This document shows positions 12,301 to 23,083 of a stretch of 64,000 bases of DNA, one piece after another. Position numbers and translations under genes: made by a program. Every line of letters begins with the position of its first letter. The stretch's first letter is position 1. The notes under the pieces were generated by a model. The model was not told the DNA's origin, made no database searches, and worked only from the letters and a program-made list of their open reading frames with translations. Source of the DNA: Paralithodes platypus (lineage: Eukaryota > Arthropoda > Malacostraca > Decapoda > Lithodidae); NCBI GenBank assembly GCA_032716605.1, contig CM064571.1, forward strand, positions 20,298,871-20,362,870, written 5' to 3'.

Positions 12301-15300
12301 CTTTATCTGTCTCTCTCTCTCTGTCTCTCACTTACGCTTACTCTCTATCTCTCGCTCTCTCTTTCACTCACTCACTCACTCACTCTCACACGCACACTCT
12401 CACACTCTCTCTCTCACACACACACACTCTCTCTCTCTCTCTCTCCGGGTGTGGCTCAACGCACTGTGCCCCATTACACGACGGAAGAAGAAGAAGATGG
12501 TCATTACGATAAACAACAAGGCATAATCTCAACTCCTAATGTCTGGCTGGGGATGAGTTAGCATGGGAAGAGCTGTGTGTGTGAGTGTGTGTATGTGTGT
12601 GTGTGTGCGTGTAAATGTGTGTGTGTGTGTGTGTATGTGTGTGTGTGTGCGTGTGAATGTGTGTGTGTGTGTGTGTGTAATCTTCTAATGTTTGCCAGAA
12701 TATATTGGAAAGAATGTCACCGGTTCTGAATGGGTTAGGGAGACTGCTGGCTAGAGACAAATTATTATCAGTTCCCAAACAACATGTTGTTTGCCTTATT
12801 ACTCAAGTTACAGACTGCACACAATCATAGACATTCCAGCAAAACAGTAATATTCCATAAAGACTCCTCACCATATACACAACCTCTCCAAGCTGAACTA
12901 AACCACCATGGTTTATGCATAGACTGCCGTCGACCCAGTAAAGGTTGATGATGACGGGTGAGTAGGTTATGGTTGTTTGAGTGGGGGTAGGCGCGAGTGG
13001 GGGTGTGTGGAGGTGGATGCATATATGAGTGAGTTAGTGTGGAGTGGGGGTGAGTGATTGTAGGTGTAGGTGTGGGTAATATCTATATACTGTATACGTG
13101 GGTGTGGGAGAAGGTGGCTGGTGGTTTGGCAGTATGGATGTGGGTGGGTAGGTTATAAGTTACAACACTGAAAGGCGAAGGACAACACATGGACAACACA
13201 TGGACAACACATGGACAACACATGGACAAAACACAGATTTAAGATTTACCAACTGAAATTTATAAAGACATAAACCTCATAACTTTCCCTTTAGATGGCT
13301 TGCACCTCTCCTCCCTGTCACAGCCATTATTGCAGACATGATCATTGCATAATCCTTCTGTCACACCGCGAGGTCGAGGAGGAGGGGGAGGAGGCACTAA
13401 AAATACAATGTCTGTACTTAGTAATCAGTTACATTTCATATTAACACTTACAATACCGGTGTCGTCCCTTTTAACTCAATTCTGGCTACTGTTAGACGAT
13501 TTGATTCGGTTTACATAGGGCCTCCAGCAATTAACAGGCTCGAACTAACCCACTTAACCATATTTAATACCGCAGATCTTTTTGTAATTGCACAAAATCG
13601 TCTAATTATAGCTAGCACGTAAGCCAACAGACGTCGCTGGTACAGTAGGGGTTAATTTGTCACCCCTTGGAACCTTGGATATTTGTCTTTGTCTTATGGT
13701 TGGCATCCAAGAAGCCTGCCTTTTGTATTGACACGTCCTGCTTCAAACTGGGAGGTTGGACAATTCTTCAGTACACTTAAACATATTGCAACTTCCTCAA
13801 TAAACACTGAACCTTCACTTGCCTGGTTTATACATGCTTGCATATAGGCCTATCTCGTCAAATATCGATGAACAAGAAAAGGAATTTTATGAAGGTCGTC
13901 ACTAAATAACTTTGTGCTGTACTGTCTGCAGCTAATAATTCAGTATATGAGATGTACATCTCATATACAGGGTATTCCTACCCCCTTATAATGATTGGTG
14001 TACAGCCGAGGTTAATAAGTGTTGTCAGATATTTCACAAAGTTTCGGACACTGACTAATACTCTGAGGGATAAGCACCTTTCCCAGTAACTATATAGATA
14101 CCAATAACACTTTTTGAGCGATAACCACTGGAATCTATGACAACACTTAATACCCCCGATTGTACATGTGATATAGTTGCAGTGATAAAACTGTATCTCA
14201 TTTCTAAAAATTAAAATATTTTGCATTGACCATTAACCGCCATCCCACAAATAAAACCCTGCGGTAGGCCTGGATCATATTATCCTTACATGTTGGTGCT
14301 TTGTTTCCCCTTCTACAGGTTCGTCGTCAGGTGGGTGTTGAGGGCGTGGATTACCCGACTTACGCCCAGGTGCCACAGGACCTATCCTTCTCCTGCCAGG
14401 ACAGAATACCGGGCTACTACGCCGATCCTGAAGCTCAATGTCAGGTACGACTTTATCACCAAATTGTTCAACCTAAAGCTCTTGTTTAGCTTTCTCCTCC
14501 TTCTCTTTGCCCTCCTCCTCCTGCTGCTCTTCCTCGATCTTCCCTTCTCATACTCCTCCTCAACCCTGTCCTCCTCTTGGACATCCTGTAACTTCCATTC
14601 CACTCCCTTCCCTTGGCTGCATTTATGGTAGAGGGGTTTGGGTGCCCCTAAGAATCAAAGGGCAATGGCGACTAGATCTTCCTATCCTGAAATGGCTACT
14701 ATACTGGAGAGGGGCCAGACTAAGAGCTTACTTGATGGATGACGCAGATTGTCAACTTTGAGAGGAAGATCACTTTGCAAAAGTATCTCGAACACAATTC
14801 CCTTTTCCTCGCCGAGGATGATCATCAACCATAATTCTAGTCCAATCCACACTACGCCAATTATGATGACAATGACTCTACCGCACCCGCTTTCAACAGC
14901 TTATCTCTCTAGTTTCTATAAAATTCACAAGAGGAAGCAATAGCACGTCTCTGTTCCAATGTATGTTATCTCCAATTGAGACACACAACAACATGTAGAG
15001 CTCAGTGCATCTAAAACTCTAACCCTTCTTATATCTACCCACTACAATCTCCACACGACTATGCCTTACTTTTATATATAGAGATATACACTCTTCCTCT
15101 TCTCTTTACATACTTGATCATGTTTCTTTTTCTCCAAATCTCTCCTGGAAAGATAACAACTCGCTGAGTTCGCTACCCAGAAGTTAAGTGTGCTCAAGCA
15201 ACTCAATCAAAATTGTGATTTATTTTATATGTAACTCCTTGTTCGTTACAGAAGTTTGAAAATCCCTTATGTGGAGTATTGTTTGCATGTTTGGGGTAGT

Positions 15301-16579
15301 GCAACACACAGTATAGACTACAACTTTTCTCCATAAGATGGAGTTAAATGTTTTTAGAGTCAGCAATTATCGTCCTCTAACTAATGTAGTGATCTATGAT
15401 CGCCTGCCACTCCGACACTCGCTGTAATGTATCACCACTTTCTCTTTACTATCTCTATTTTAATCAACAATGATCATAACTTCCTCAATGCACACTTCCT
15501 GTGTACAAGAAGTAAGAGACGCACATCTTTCAACACACTAACAACCATATTTTGTACAGCCCTCTAACCAATGAGTGAATCGTATTTTGGGAGGGCCAAA
15601 ATCAAGGGACGTTCGAGCCAAAATGCCTGGACACACGGAGTTTGAAGCAATTTAAGTCATAGGAAGAGGGAAAGACTGATTCTGGGAGAGAGTTCCAGAG
15701 CTCATCTGTTGAATAGACCATGCTGTCCTTTTCCTGTATTTCAATGACTAGAAATCCTTCAAACACGGCAAACCCAAACATTTCAAGTCTAGGGAGCAAA
15801 CGAAAACAAATATATGAACCGGAAATAATACAAACCAAATCAATACTATAACGTCCCCATAACCCTTTAGTAAACGAGGCCGACGCCGGTGATCAACTGG
15901 AGGACAGAGGGCTATGGTAGAGGGTTAAGCTATAGTCTATTCAATGTAAGTAGGCAAAACATAATTACCACTAACCTCTGTAACTCAAAACACGACTACA
16001 GTAATCGAGCTAATATGTCTACCATTTGGGAAGAGTCAGTCAAGGAATAGATGTGGAAATTTACAGCCAATTTGCTCTAGCCCTTTTTGAGTTACAGAGG
16101 ATAGAGGTCTTGATTTATCGCCTACTTACAGCGAATAAACGATAGGGCCCCATCACACCAAACACAAATTTAATGTACCCTAATATATATTTATTTACAA
16201 TATCTATTGTTTTGTTAGCACTCTATTATTTTCCATGTATTTATTTTTGTCCTAAGGTGTGGCATTGGTGCGTTCCCAGTGGTCAACGTTACTCCTTCCT
16301 CTGTCCCAACCAGACCATCTTCAACCAACTCTATAGGTGGGTGTGTGTGTGTGTGTGTGTGTGTGGAGGGGGGGTGTATGTGTGTGTGTGGGTGTGGGTG
16401 TATGTGTGTGTGTGTGGATGGGGGGTGTATGTGTGTGTGTGGGTGTGGGTGTATGTGTGTGGGTGTGCTCACCTAATTCACCTAATTGTAGTATACAGGA
16501 TTTGATTTTTTAGGCTCGTATTGTCCCGCTTCCCAAGATTCTGTTATATACTGTATTTTGGCTGTGTGTGTGTGTATGT

Positions 16580-16615
<36 letters not shown>

Positions 16616-17324
16616 CCGTGTAGTGATTAATGTAACTGACTAGGAATCTACTAGTCTGTCTGAATCCTGAATCTTGTAATGGATAGGTTGGATATTCAGG
16701 AGCTGGGGATAAAACTGATAAAGATACAATGTGGTAACATGGATAGTATACATTCATTAGACCCTGTGTACCAGGCTGAGTAACTCACCCATCAGAGGGT
16801 AAAAACAAGATGAGAATAGCATCAGAACAAAACCTAACATAAACCCCCCACACTACCGTAACTTTTGCATATATCTGTGTATGTCTATTATCTAACAAAC
16901 ACCTCTCTCACCTGTACATCTATTATCTAACAAACACCTCTCTCACCTGTAGGCTACATCTATTCTCAAACAAACACCTCTCTCACCTGTGTATGCTCTA
17001 TTATCTAACAAAGACCTCTCTCCCCTGTGTACCAGAGTGTGTGACTGGTGGTTCAACGTGGACTGCCCCGGTGCCCCAGACAACTACAACATCAACGAGG
17101 ACCTCTACATCATACCTGAAGATGGCGGTGGTGGGGGGCTTGGCCGGGACCTCCAGGGGGGTGATGGTGGGGAGGAGGGGCTCGAACAACAACAACAGCT
17201 ACAGCAGGATCAACAAGCACAACCATCAGAACAAGTACAGCAGGCAGAACAGGTGCAGCAGCAGATAGAACAAGTACAGGAACAAGAACAGCAGGAACAG
17301 TTGCAGTTTCCAGATACAGCATAA
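6172..17324 (+). CDS. Secreted chitin-binding type-2 (CBM14) protein, spliced, 4 coding exons
   Basis: Joining 6172-6252, 14319-14444, 16257-16336 and 17036-17324 gives a 191-residue protein. All introns are GT-AG and phases match (0, 0, 2). Residues 1 to ~24 form a signal peptide (hydrophobic core LLLVLSVASCCLV). Six cysteines at 53, 68, 74, 85, 98 and 106 (C-x14-C-x5-C-x10-C-x12-C-x7-C) fit the peritrophin-A/CBM14 fold, with the typical arthropod signatures GYYADPEAQCQ, FLCPNQTIFNQ and VCDWWFNVDC. From ~110 the chain is Gly-rich, then Gln/Glu-rich low complexity. Family knowledge: such proteins bind chitin in cuticle or peritrophic matrix; the tissue cannot be told here. Automated pipelines sometimes give this architecture a centipede-toxin-like name; nothing beyond chitin binding is supported. 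The 5' UTR exon and promoter were not found. Confidence 0.93.
6359..6720. repeat. (CT)n and CA-rich microsatellites in CBM14 intron 1
   Basis: (CT)n at 6359-6400; CA-rich with short tandem sub-blocks at 6508-6720. Confidence 0.9.
6958..7292 (+). mobile_element. Family A MITE
   Basis: Complete, TTAA at both ends, with CCGGCCGAAGGCCGG hairpin. Confidence 0.85.
7341..7495. mobile_element. 155-bp near-perfect palindromic MITE
   Basis: Arms of ~70 bp (GGGCCGTTTTTTTAAACC at the left, the matching complement at the right) flanked by ATA on both sides. It would fold into a long hairpin. Confidence 0.85.
7503..7665 (+). mobile_element. Short SINE with (AAC)n tail
   Basis: CACCCGGGGTACGTGGCGGA to CTTGGGGCTACTACAACAAC then ~30 AAC units. 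A tail fragment of the same family is at 51617-51640. Confidence 0.65.
7799..8080. mobile_element. Family B element, right-truncated
   Basis: TTAA start, GCCTACTGTTTTAAAACG arm, hairpin core; the right arm is lost after ~8080. Confidence 0.75.
8315..8530. repeat. ~80-bp tandem repeat, ~2.5 copies
   Basis: Units contain GGTAGCTGTTTATTGGTAGC and GATAGTCATGGTTTG. Confidence 0.8.
8585..8690. mobile_element. Single arm of the long-TIR element seen at 17985-18505
   Basis: CGAGGTGCTGTTGTAAAGGC and CTTATCCCTTAATACCTTCA match the right arm at 18395-18505; no partner arm nearby. Confidence 0.65.
9268..9690. repeat. (AAT)n, GT-rich tract and a 30-bp duplication
   Basis: (AAT)n at 9268-9302, GT-rich at 9470-9515, and GGTCGGGATAACACGCACAA twice (9630 and 9660). 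Confidence 0.85.
9715..10059 (-). mobile_element. Family A MITE
   Basis: Complete, reverse orientation, TTAA at both ends. Confidence 0.83.
10119..10282. repeat. 40-bp minisatellite, 4 copies
   Basis: Unit contains GAAAGGTTATACCAGCTGCA and ATATGGCTGTAGGGC. It follows a fragment of family E (10058-10100). Confidence 0.93.
10494..10525. repeat. (AACGT)n pentanucleotide repeat, 6 copies
   Basis: GTAACGTAACGTAACG, perfect. Confidence 0.95.
10617..10990 (-). mobile_element. Family A MITE
   Basis: Complete, TTAA at both ends; CGGCCTTTGGCCG hairpin. Confidence 0.82.
11391..11709 (+). mobile_element. Family A MITE
   Basis: Complete, TTAAGGGGAG to CTCCCCTTAA. Confidence 0.85.
11795..12133. mobile_element. 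Family B element, left end missing
   Basis: Both arms (GTATCCATTCGGCCC and GGGGCCGAATGGATAC) and the core hairpins are present; the left TTAA is lost. Confidence 0.8.
12240..12680. repeat. CT-rich and GT-rich microsatellites
   Basis: CT/CA mixed at 12245-12445; GT-rich with AATGTGTG interruptions at 12573-12680. Confidence 0.9.
12781..13449. other. Intronic, no gene recognised
   Basis: Contains a 12-bp repeat ACATGGACAACA x4 (13184-13226) and G-rich degenerate sequence at 12955-13135. Confidence 0.6.
13450..13655. mobile_element. Family D MITE
   Basis: ATACCGGTGTCGTCC ... GACGTCGCTGGTACAG ... GGGGTTAA; internal arms AGACGATTTGATTC and AAAATCGTCTAATT. Confidence 0.75.
14319..14444 (+). CDS. 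CBM14 gene, coding exon 2
   Basis: Acceptor CCCCTTCTACAG and donor CAG|gtacga bound 42 in-phase codons. The exon carries the mature N-terminus and cysteines 1 and 2, with the GYYADP signature between them. The preceding intron is ~8.1 kb. Confidence 0.93.
14445..15599. other. CBM14 intron 2, no element recognised
   Basis: Pyrimidine-rich at first (14490-14590), then unremarkable AT-rich DNA. Confidence 0.5.
15600..15735 (-). mobile_element. LINE-like 3' end fragment
   Basis: The minus strand encodes DELWNSLPESVFPSSYDLNC then FKLRVSRHF and a stop. Confidence 0.65.
15929..16146. mobile_element. Palindromic MITE related to family C
   Basis: Arms ATAGTCTATTC...GTAAGTAGGC and GCCTACTTAC...GAATA; core TGTAACTCAAAA and TTTTTGAGTTACA as in family C. 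A sister copy is at 29698-29905. Confidence 0.75.
16257..16336 (+). CDS. CBM14 gene, coding exon 3
   Basis: The acceptor TTTTTGTCCTAAG precedes VWHWCVPSGQ, which carries cysteines 3 and 4. The donor is CTATAG|gtgggtg and ends in phase 2. The donor sits at the first bases of a long GT-rich microsatellite. Confidence 0.92.
16338..16460. repeat. GT-rich microsatellite abutting the exon 3 donor
   Basis: GTGGGTGTGTGTGTGTG begins at the donor itself; two ~62-bp sub-repeats follow. A second GT tract lies at 16563-16612. Confidence 0.92.
16875..17035. repeat. ~40-bp tandem repeat ending in the exon 4 acceptor
   Basis: CTATTATCTAACAAACACCT followed by CTCTCACCTGT occurs four times with small changes; the last copy supplies the pyrimidine tract and CCAG acceptor. 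Confidence 0.85.
17036..17324 (+). CDS. CBM14 gene, terminal coding exon 4
   Basis: The acceptor is CCCCTGTGTACCAG. The first base completes an Arg codon, followed by VCDWWFNVDC with cysteines 5 and 6. A Gly-rich linker and ~45 Gln/Glu-rich residues follow, ending FPDTA and TAA at 17322-17324. CAG/CAA and GGN codons make the tail prone to length change. Confidence 0.93.
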
Positions 17325-17850
17325 TGGATGAAGAGGGTATAGAATCAATTGTGGTAATGGACGAGATATTTTCAAACACTTTATCAAGAAATGTATTGTG
17401 GATTTTTCTAAAGCTATAAATTTCAACGCCCCAAGTAACCTTTCAAAGAAGCCCTATAGAATCCTTGAAATAGGTCACAGTCAACGGGATCCTGGAAACT
17501 TAAAGGACTCACAATCTGGCTTTAGACCAAGATCACTTGGGCAAAATAAAATAACGTAATATTTTCTGACATCCCGATTTTAATAGCTACAGATGATGCT
17601 GTGGAGTTATCATAGTTAAATATATTATTAAATTATCTTGACTCACCAGGACTTGAATATAGACACATTCAAAACTAATAGGCCTACACATACGCGGAAT
17701 ATTGGGTATTATTTTGTGATGTGAGGAGTAGACATCATTTGAAAGTGATTAGGAATGTTTTTGTTTTGTTTGTGTTATGTTTCTGTTGACCTATGGTAAG
17801 TTTAGTTTCAATCGCGAACATAATGGTAATAAAAGTGTTGAGACGGCAGA
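17325..17850 (+). other. Probable 3' UTR of the CBM14 gene
   Basis: AT-rich, no long repeat. AATAAA occurs at 17545-17550 and 17828-17833; either could direct polyadenylation. The end of the transcript is inferred. Confidence 0.45.
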
Positions 17851-17984
17851 AGTTCTTCCTTATTTAAAAGTATATCACATTATATGAGTGTTGAAGAATA
17901 GGTTGCAAATTGCCCGAGTCGGAACACAAAACTATTACTAATAACTTCTTCAGCAACATATGATTTCATGTGGAGCGTTAGTAA

Positions 17985-18505
17985 GCATCAGGTGAAGGTA
18001 TTGAGGGATAAGCCCTTACAACGGCACCTCGTAGCCACTTTCTACTTTCCTATTTTCTGAAGAGTGTAGAGAGGGAAGAAGGGGTGTTGGAGAGAGAGGA
18101 AGCTGTTGGAGTGGCTTTGTTGTGTGTTTTATTAGCCTGTATACGTCATGAGCATACTAAGCTTCTTGAACATGATGACGCCATGATTCGTTCTATTCTG
18201 ACTATCATTAGAGGATTGTATATAGTTAAAACATATCAGCGAGGGTTAAAAGGTGTATCAGACAGTTTTAACGCAGTGCACAAGTTTCATTATAATACTG
18301 TATATGTTTCCAATATAACTCTTCTATAATTATCATATATTCGGAAAACTAAAACACGCAGCGCTTATTCCCATTATGTCTCAAGTAAGTACAGCTTCCT
18401 CTCTTCAACACCCCTTATCCCCTCTCAATATTTTTTCGGAAAGTAGAAATTAGATACGAGGTGCCGGTGTAAAGGCTTATCCCTCAATACCTTCAACTGG
18501 CATGA
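17985..18505. mobile_element. ~520-bp element with ~95-bp inverted ends
   Basis: AGGTGAAGGTATTGAGGGAT near 17991 and ATCCCTCAATACCTTCAACT near 18478 are inverted repeats continuing inward through CGGCACCTCGTA and the CCCCTTATCCCCTCT region. The interior has no recognisable protein. Confidence 0.72.
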
Positions 18506-18525
18506 CCTAAGTGGAAGCATTAAGC

Positions 18526-18732
18526 CAGTGTCACACGGGCGATTTTTCCGTCAATATTTACGAGCAATTGATGTCTGGCAGCTTGAAAATGTAAGTTACA
18601 TCAGAATTAAACTAGCTAACATGATCTACCTTCGCTCTAGTTTCCGATTCCAATGTGAAAAGGCGTCTAAATATCACGGGAAAAAAATTGCTCTTCGAAA
18701 ATTGCCGGAAAAAGAGCTCGTGTGACACTGCC
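18526..18732. mobile_element. ~207-bp palindromic MITE (AGTGTCACACG ends)
   Basis: GCCAGTGTCACACGGGCGAT and GAGCTCGTGTGACACTGCC are inverted ends. Sister copies: 43540-43745, and the ends of 41189-42147. Confidence 0.78.
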
Positions 18733-18860
18733 TTTAGTCTTTATACCATGAGTGGAAGTTATAGTAAGGGTATGGGAGCCAAGGACATTATGTGGGAGGG
18801 ATTTATCTTGAAGGAATCTGTGGTGTGGTGTATATAATGACGACCCTGAGTTTTTCTTAA

Positions 18861-19213
18861 TTAAGGGGAGATGGGCCGTTTTTCGGATCCCTTTTCTTCC
18901 TCATGCTTAGCCCCATTAGTTTTCAGATTTTAAGATGTTTGCTCCATTAGTTTGTCGATTTTAAGACCTTCCGCCCCATTTCCTTGTCAATATTAATACT
19001 TTTCGTGCTATTTAGGTGCTATTTTCTTCCTGGCGAACGATAGTGAGCCTGTAATTTTGGAAGGGGACATTTTTCTACCGAAAAATTTAAAAATTAATCT
19101 AGAAGGGAGATTCAATGGATGTGTTTTTAAGTTTGATGGAGGTCTAGGGAGGAAACTAGACAAATAATATATAAATTAACAAACAAACTACAAAGTGAAC
19201 CATCCCCCTTTAA
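18861..19213 (-). mobile_element. Family A MITE
   Basis: TTAA at both ends; the core is partly eroded. Confidence 0.8.
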
Positions 19214-19365
19214 ATTAGTACAAAAAGCTTCTCTCTGTTTTATTTCTGGTTTGCTATTTTGCTATACCTGTTCTGTATAAAATTGCTAGTGTTTTTTTTT
19301 TTTTTTTCTTTTTCAACCACATGTAACCAATAAATACAACTAGGTATTGAAATTGTATCAATGTA

Positions 19366-19372
<7 letters not shown>

Positions 19373-19420
<48 letters not shown>

Positions 19421-19700
19421 GAAGTGACTCGGTTCAGATAATTTCGAGAGTGCAATTTTTTAGGGACAAGTTAAATATGGGTAAGATAATCCGTAGACTT
19501 TTCATCCTATCTCTTTTCTCTCCCTCTCTCTGTGTTCCCCGTTCCCTCTTCCTATTCCTTCTTTTCCTTCGTTTTCCTCGTCTCTCTCTCTCTCTCTCTT
19601 TCTCCTCTCCTCTCCTCCTCTCCCCCCCTTCCGTTCCATTTGTATCTGCCCCTCCCCCCCCCCCCCCCCAAGCTCAATATCTGCTTCATCATTTAATTGT
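19373..19700. repeat. (GA)n, then CT-rich tract and poly-C
   Basis: (GA)n at 19373-19417, polypyrimidine at 19510-19650, C run at ~19655-19669. Confidence 0.9.
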
Positions 19701-19768
19701 ATCTATAATATATTTAGTGAAATCCTAGAACCATGTGGACAACCTATACCAATCCACCCCTCCATCAA

Positions 19769-19987
19769 TTAAGGGCAGATGGGCCGGGTTTTTGGAGTCC
19801 CGGCTGAAGGCCGGTACCTCTCAAAATGTATTAATTTGGCGTCATCATTGTTTAGATAATTTGTTGTTAAAATCCTTTATTTAGGCACTATATTAACCCC
19901 TTCAGGATTATGACGCATTTTGGAATTTTATTTTTGCTATCATTAGACTATTTTAAACAGATTAGGAATGATCTGTGGGAGTCAGAA
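19769..19987. mobile_element. Family A fragment and family D left half next to the satellite
   Basis: 19769-19840 keeps the TTAA end and GGCTGAAGGCCGG of family A. 19895-19980 matches the left half of family D and stops exactly where the satellite starts. Confidence 0.6.
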
Positions 19988-22214
19988 AGGACCCTCCCCA
20001 TGGGTCCCAACACAGCCCACTACTAACATAGACTGTATCTTACACACTTGTACCAGTACAGTGCCACCTGGTGCCAATATTGTGACCACCATACCGGTCA
20101 GAGGCTTCCCTGGACAGTACTGATATTATGGTGCTAGACCCTCCCCATGGGTCCCAACACAGCCCACTACTAACATAGACTGTATCTTACACACCAGTAC
20201 CGGTACAGTGCCACCTGGTGCCAATATTGTGACCACCATACCGGTCAGAGGCTTCCCTGGACATTACTGATATTATGGTGCTAGACCCTCCCCATGGGTC
20301 CCAACACAGCCCACTACTAACATAGACTGTATCTTACACACCAGTACCGGTACAGTGCCACCTGGTGCCAATATTGTGAGCACCATACCGGTCAGAGGTT
20401 TCCCTGGACAGTACTGATATTATGGTGCTAGACCCTCCCCATGGGTCCACACACAGCCCACTACTAACATAGACTATATCTTACACACCAGTACCAGTAC
20501 AGTGCCACCTGGTGCCAATATTGTGACCACCATACCGGTCAGAGGCTTCCCTGGATAGTACTGATATTATGGTGCTAGACCCTCCCCATGGGTCCCAACA
20601 CAGCCCACTACTAACATAGACTGAATCTTACACACCAGTACCGGTACAGTGGCACCTGGTGCCAATATTGTGAGCACCATACCGGTCAGAGGCTTCCCTG
20701 GACAGTACTGATATTATGGTGCTAGACCCTCCCCATGGGTCCCAACACAGCCCACTACTAACATAGACTGTATCTTACACACCAGTATCGGTACAGTGCC
20801 ACCTGGTGCCAATATTGAGACCACCATACCGGTCAGAGCCTTCCCTGGACAGTACTGATATTATGGTGCTAGACCCTCCCCATGGGTCCCAAAACAGCCC
20901 ACTACTAACATAGACTGTATCTTACACACCAGTTCCGGTACAGTGCCACCTGGTGCCAATATTGTGACCACCATACCGGTCAGAGGCTTAACTGGACAGA
21001 ACTAATATTATGGTGCTAGACCCTCCCCATGGGTCCCAACACAGCCCACTACTAACATAGACTGTATCTTACACACCAGTACCGGTACAGTGCCACCTGG
21101 TGCCAATATTGTGACCACCATACCGGTCAGAGGCTTCCCTGGACAGTACTTATATTATGGTGCTAGACCCTCCCCATGGGTCCCAACACAGCCCACTACT
21201 AACATAGACTGTATCTTATACACCAGTACCGGTACAGTGCCACCTGGTGCCAATATTGTGACCACCATACCGGTCAGAGGCTTACCTGGACAGTACTGAT
21301 ATTATGGTGCTAGACCCTCCCCATGGGTCCCAACACAGCCCACTACTAACATAGACTGTATCTTACACACTAGTACCGGTACAGTGCCACCTGGTGCCAA
21401 TATTGTGACCACCATACCGGTCAGAGGCTTCCCTAGACAGTACTGATATAATGGTGCTAGACCCTCCCCATGGGTCCCAACACAGCCCACTACTAACCTA
21501 GACTGTATCTTACACATCAGTACCGGTACACTGCCACCTGGTGCCAATATTGTGACCACCATACCGGTCAGAGGCTTCCCTAGACAGTACTGATATTATG
21601 GTACTAGACCCTCCCCATGGGTCCCAACACAGCCCACTACTAACATAGACTGTATCTTACGCACCAGTACCGGTACAGTGCCACCTGGTGCCAATATTGT
21701 GACCACCTTACCGGTCAGAGCCTTCCCTGTACAGTACTGATATTATGATGCTAGACCTTCCCCATGGGTCCCAACACAGCCCACTACTAACATAGACTGT
21801 ATCTTACACACCATTACCGGTACAGTGCCACCTGGTGCCAATATTGTGACCACCATACCGGTCAGAGGCTTCCCTGGACAGTACTGATATTATGGTGCTA
21901 GACCCTCCCCATGGGTCCCAACACAGCCCACTACTAACATAGACTGTATCTTACACACCAGTACCGGTACAGTGCCACCTGGTGCCAATATTGTGAGCAC
22001 CATACCGGTCAGAGCCTTCCCTGGACAGTACTGATATTATGGTGCTAGACCCTCCCCATGGGTCCCAACACAGCCCACTAGTAACATAGACTGTATCTTA
22101 CACACCAGTACCGGTACAGTGCCACCTGGTGCCAATATTGTGAGCACCATACCGGTCAGAGCCTTCCCTGGACAGTACTGATATTATGGTGCTAGACCCT
22201 CCCCATGGGTCCCA
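19988..22214. repeat. 147-bp satellite, ~15 units in exact register
   Basis: CTAGACCCTCCCCATGGGTC recurs at 20134, 20281, 20428, 20575, 20722, 20869, 21016, 21163 and so on to 22192, always 147 bp apart (one unit has TACTAGACC). Units differ by a few substitutions and no net indel. Each holds the palindrome GTACCGGTAC and CCACCTGGTG. 147 is divisible by three, so spurious frames stay open across two or more units. Confidence 0.97.
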
Positions 22215-22238
22215 AGTGGCAAGTGAGTTGGGTCAATA

Positions 22239-22398
<160 letters not shown>

Positions 22399-22880
22399 GG
22401 GCTTTCGGAAAAGTCTATACTCCGCGTATTATTTTAATTTGAAGTTAGAAAATATACATTTGCAAATTATGAGTGATATACAATCAGCTTCATATGGCCA
22501 TCAGATATTCCCGAGAGAGAGAGAGAGAGAGAAAGAGATAGTGATAATAATATGTGAATAGTAGATACATAATTTCCCTGTTGTGTAATATAACTGTAGC
22601 GATTTATCGACTAATACGCTATGTCAAACTAGTATATAGCTTACATACGGTACATTATCATCTAAGGGAATATGGAAATAAGGTTAAGATGTAAAATAGC
22701 CTTTAATAGTCAATATAAATATCATGATAGTAGACTAGACATAGACCATTTACTCTATATTTTAAATAATCGTTTAATGATTGTCCATTTTTAACTGACG
22801 ATAAATTGAATGATCCCTTAGTAACAAATATATCTCTACCTTCTGGAAAATATGTGATTGTCTTTCATCATCATCGTGTT

Positions 22881-23083
22881 AACCCATCGAGTATCATGAC
22901 GCACTTTACAGTGTATTTTGTCTAGTATGAGGCAATTTTATTCAGATTAGGAAGGATATATGGAAGACAGACGGTTATTCGAGAGTTTTAAGCATTTCAA
23001 CTCCCAAAGATCCTTCCTAAGCTGTACGAGATCGTCTAATGACAGCCGGAATAAATAAAAAGGCGACATAAACCTCAAGGGGT
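22881..23083. mobile_element. Family D MITE
   Basis: TTAACCCATCGAGTATCATG to CCTCAAGGGGTAA; central arms around TTCAGATTAGGAAGG and CCTTCCTAAGCTG. Confidence 0.72.

Noticed and set aside
14290..14631. 113-residue frame overlapping CBM14 exon 2
   Set aside because: Wrong frame for the exon and mostly intronic pyrimidine-rich DNA.
21090..21562. Open frames in the satellite on both strands
   Set aside because: They exist because 147 is divisible by three and most units carry a stop; frames are interrupted in neighbouring units.
19988..22214. Centromeric satellite identity
   Set aside because: No CENP-B-box-like motif seen and only ~2.2 kb present; the nucleosome-size period alone is not evidence of centromere function.
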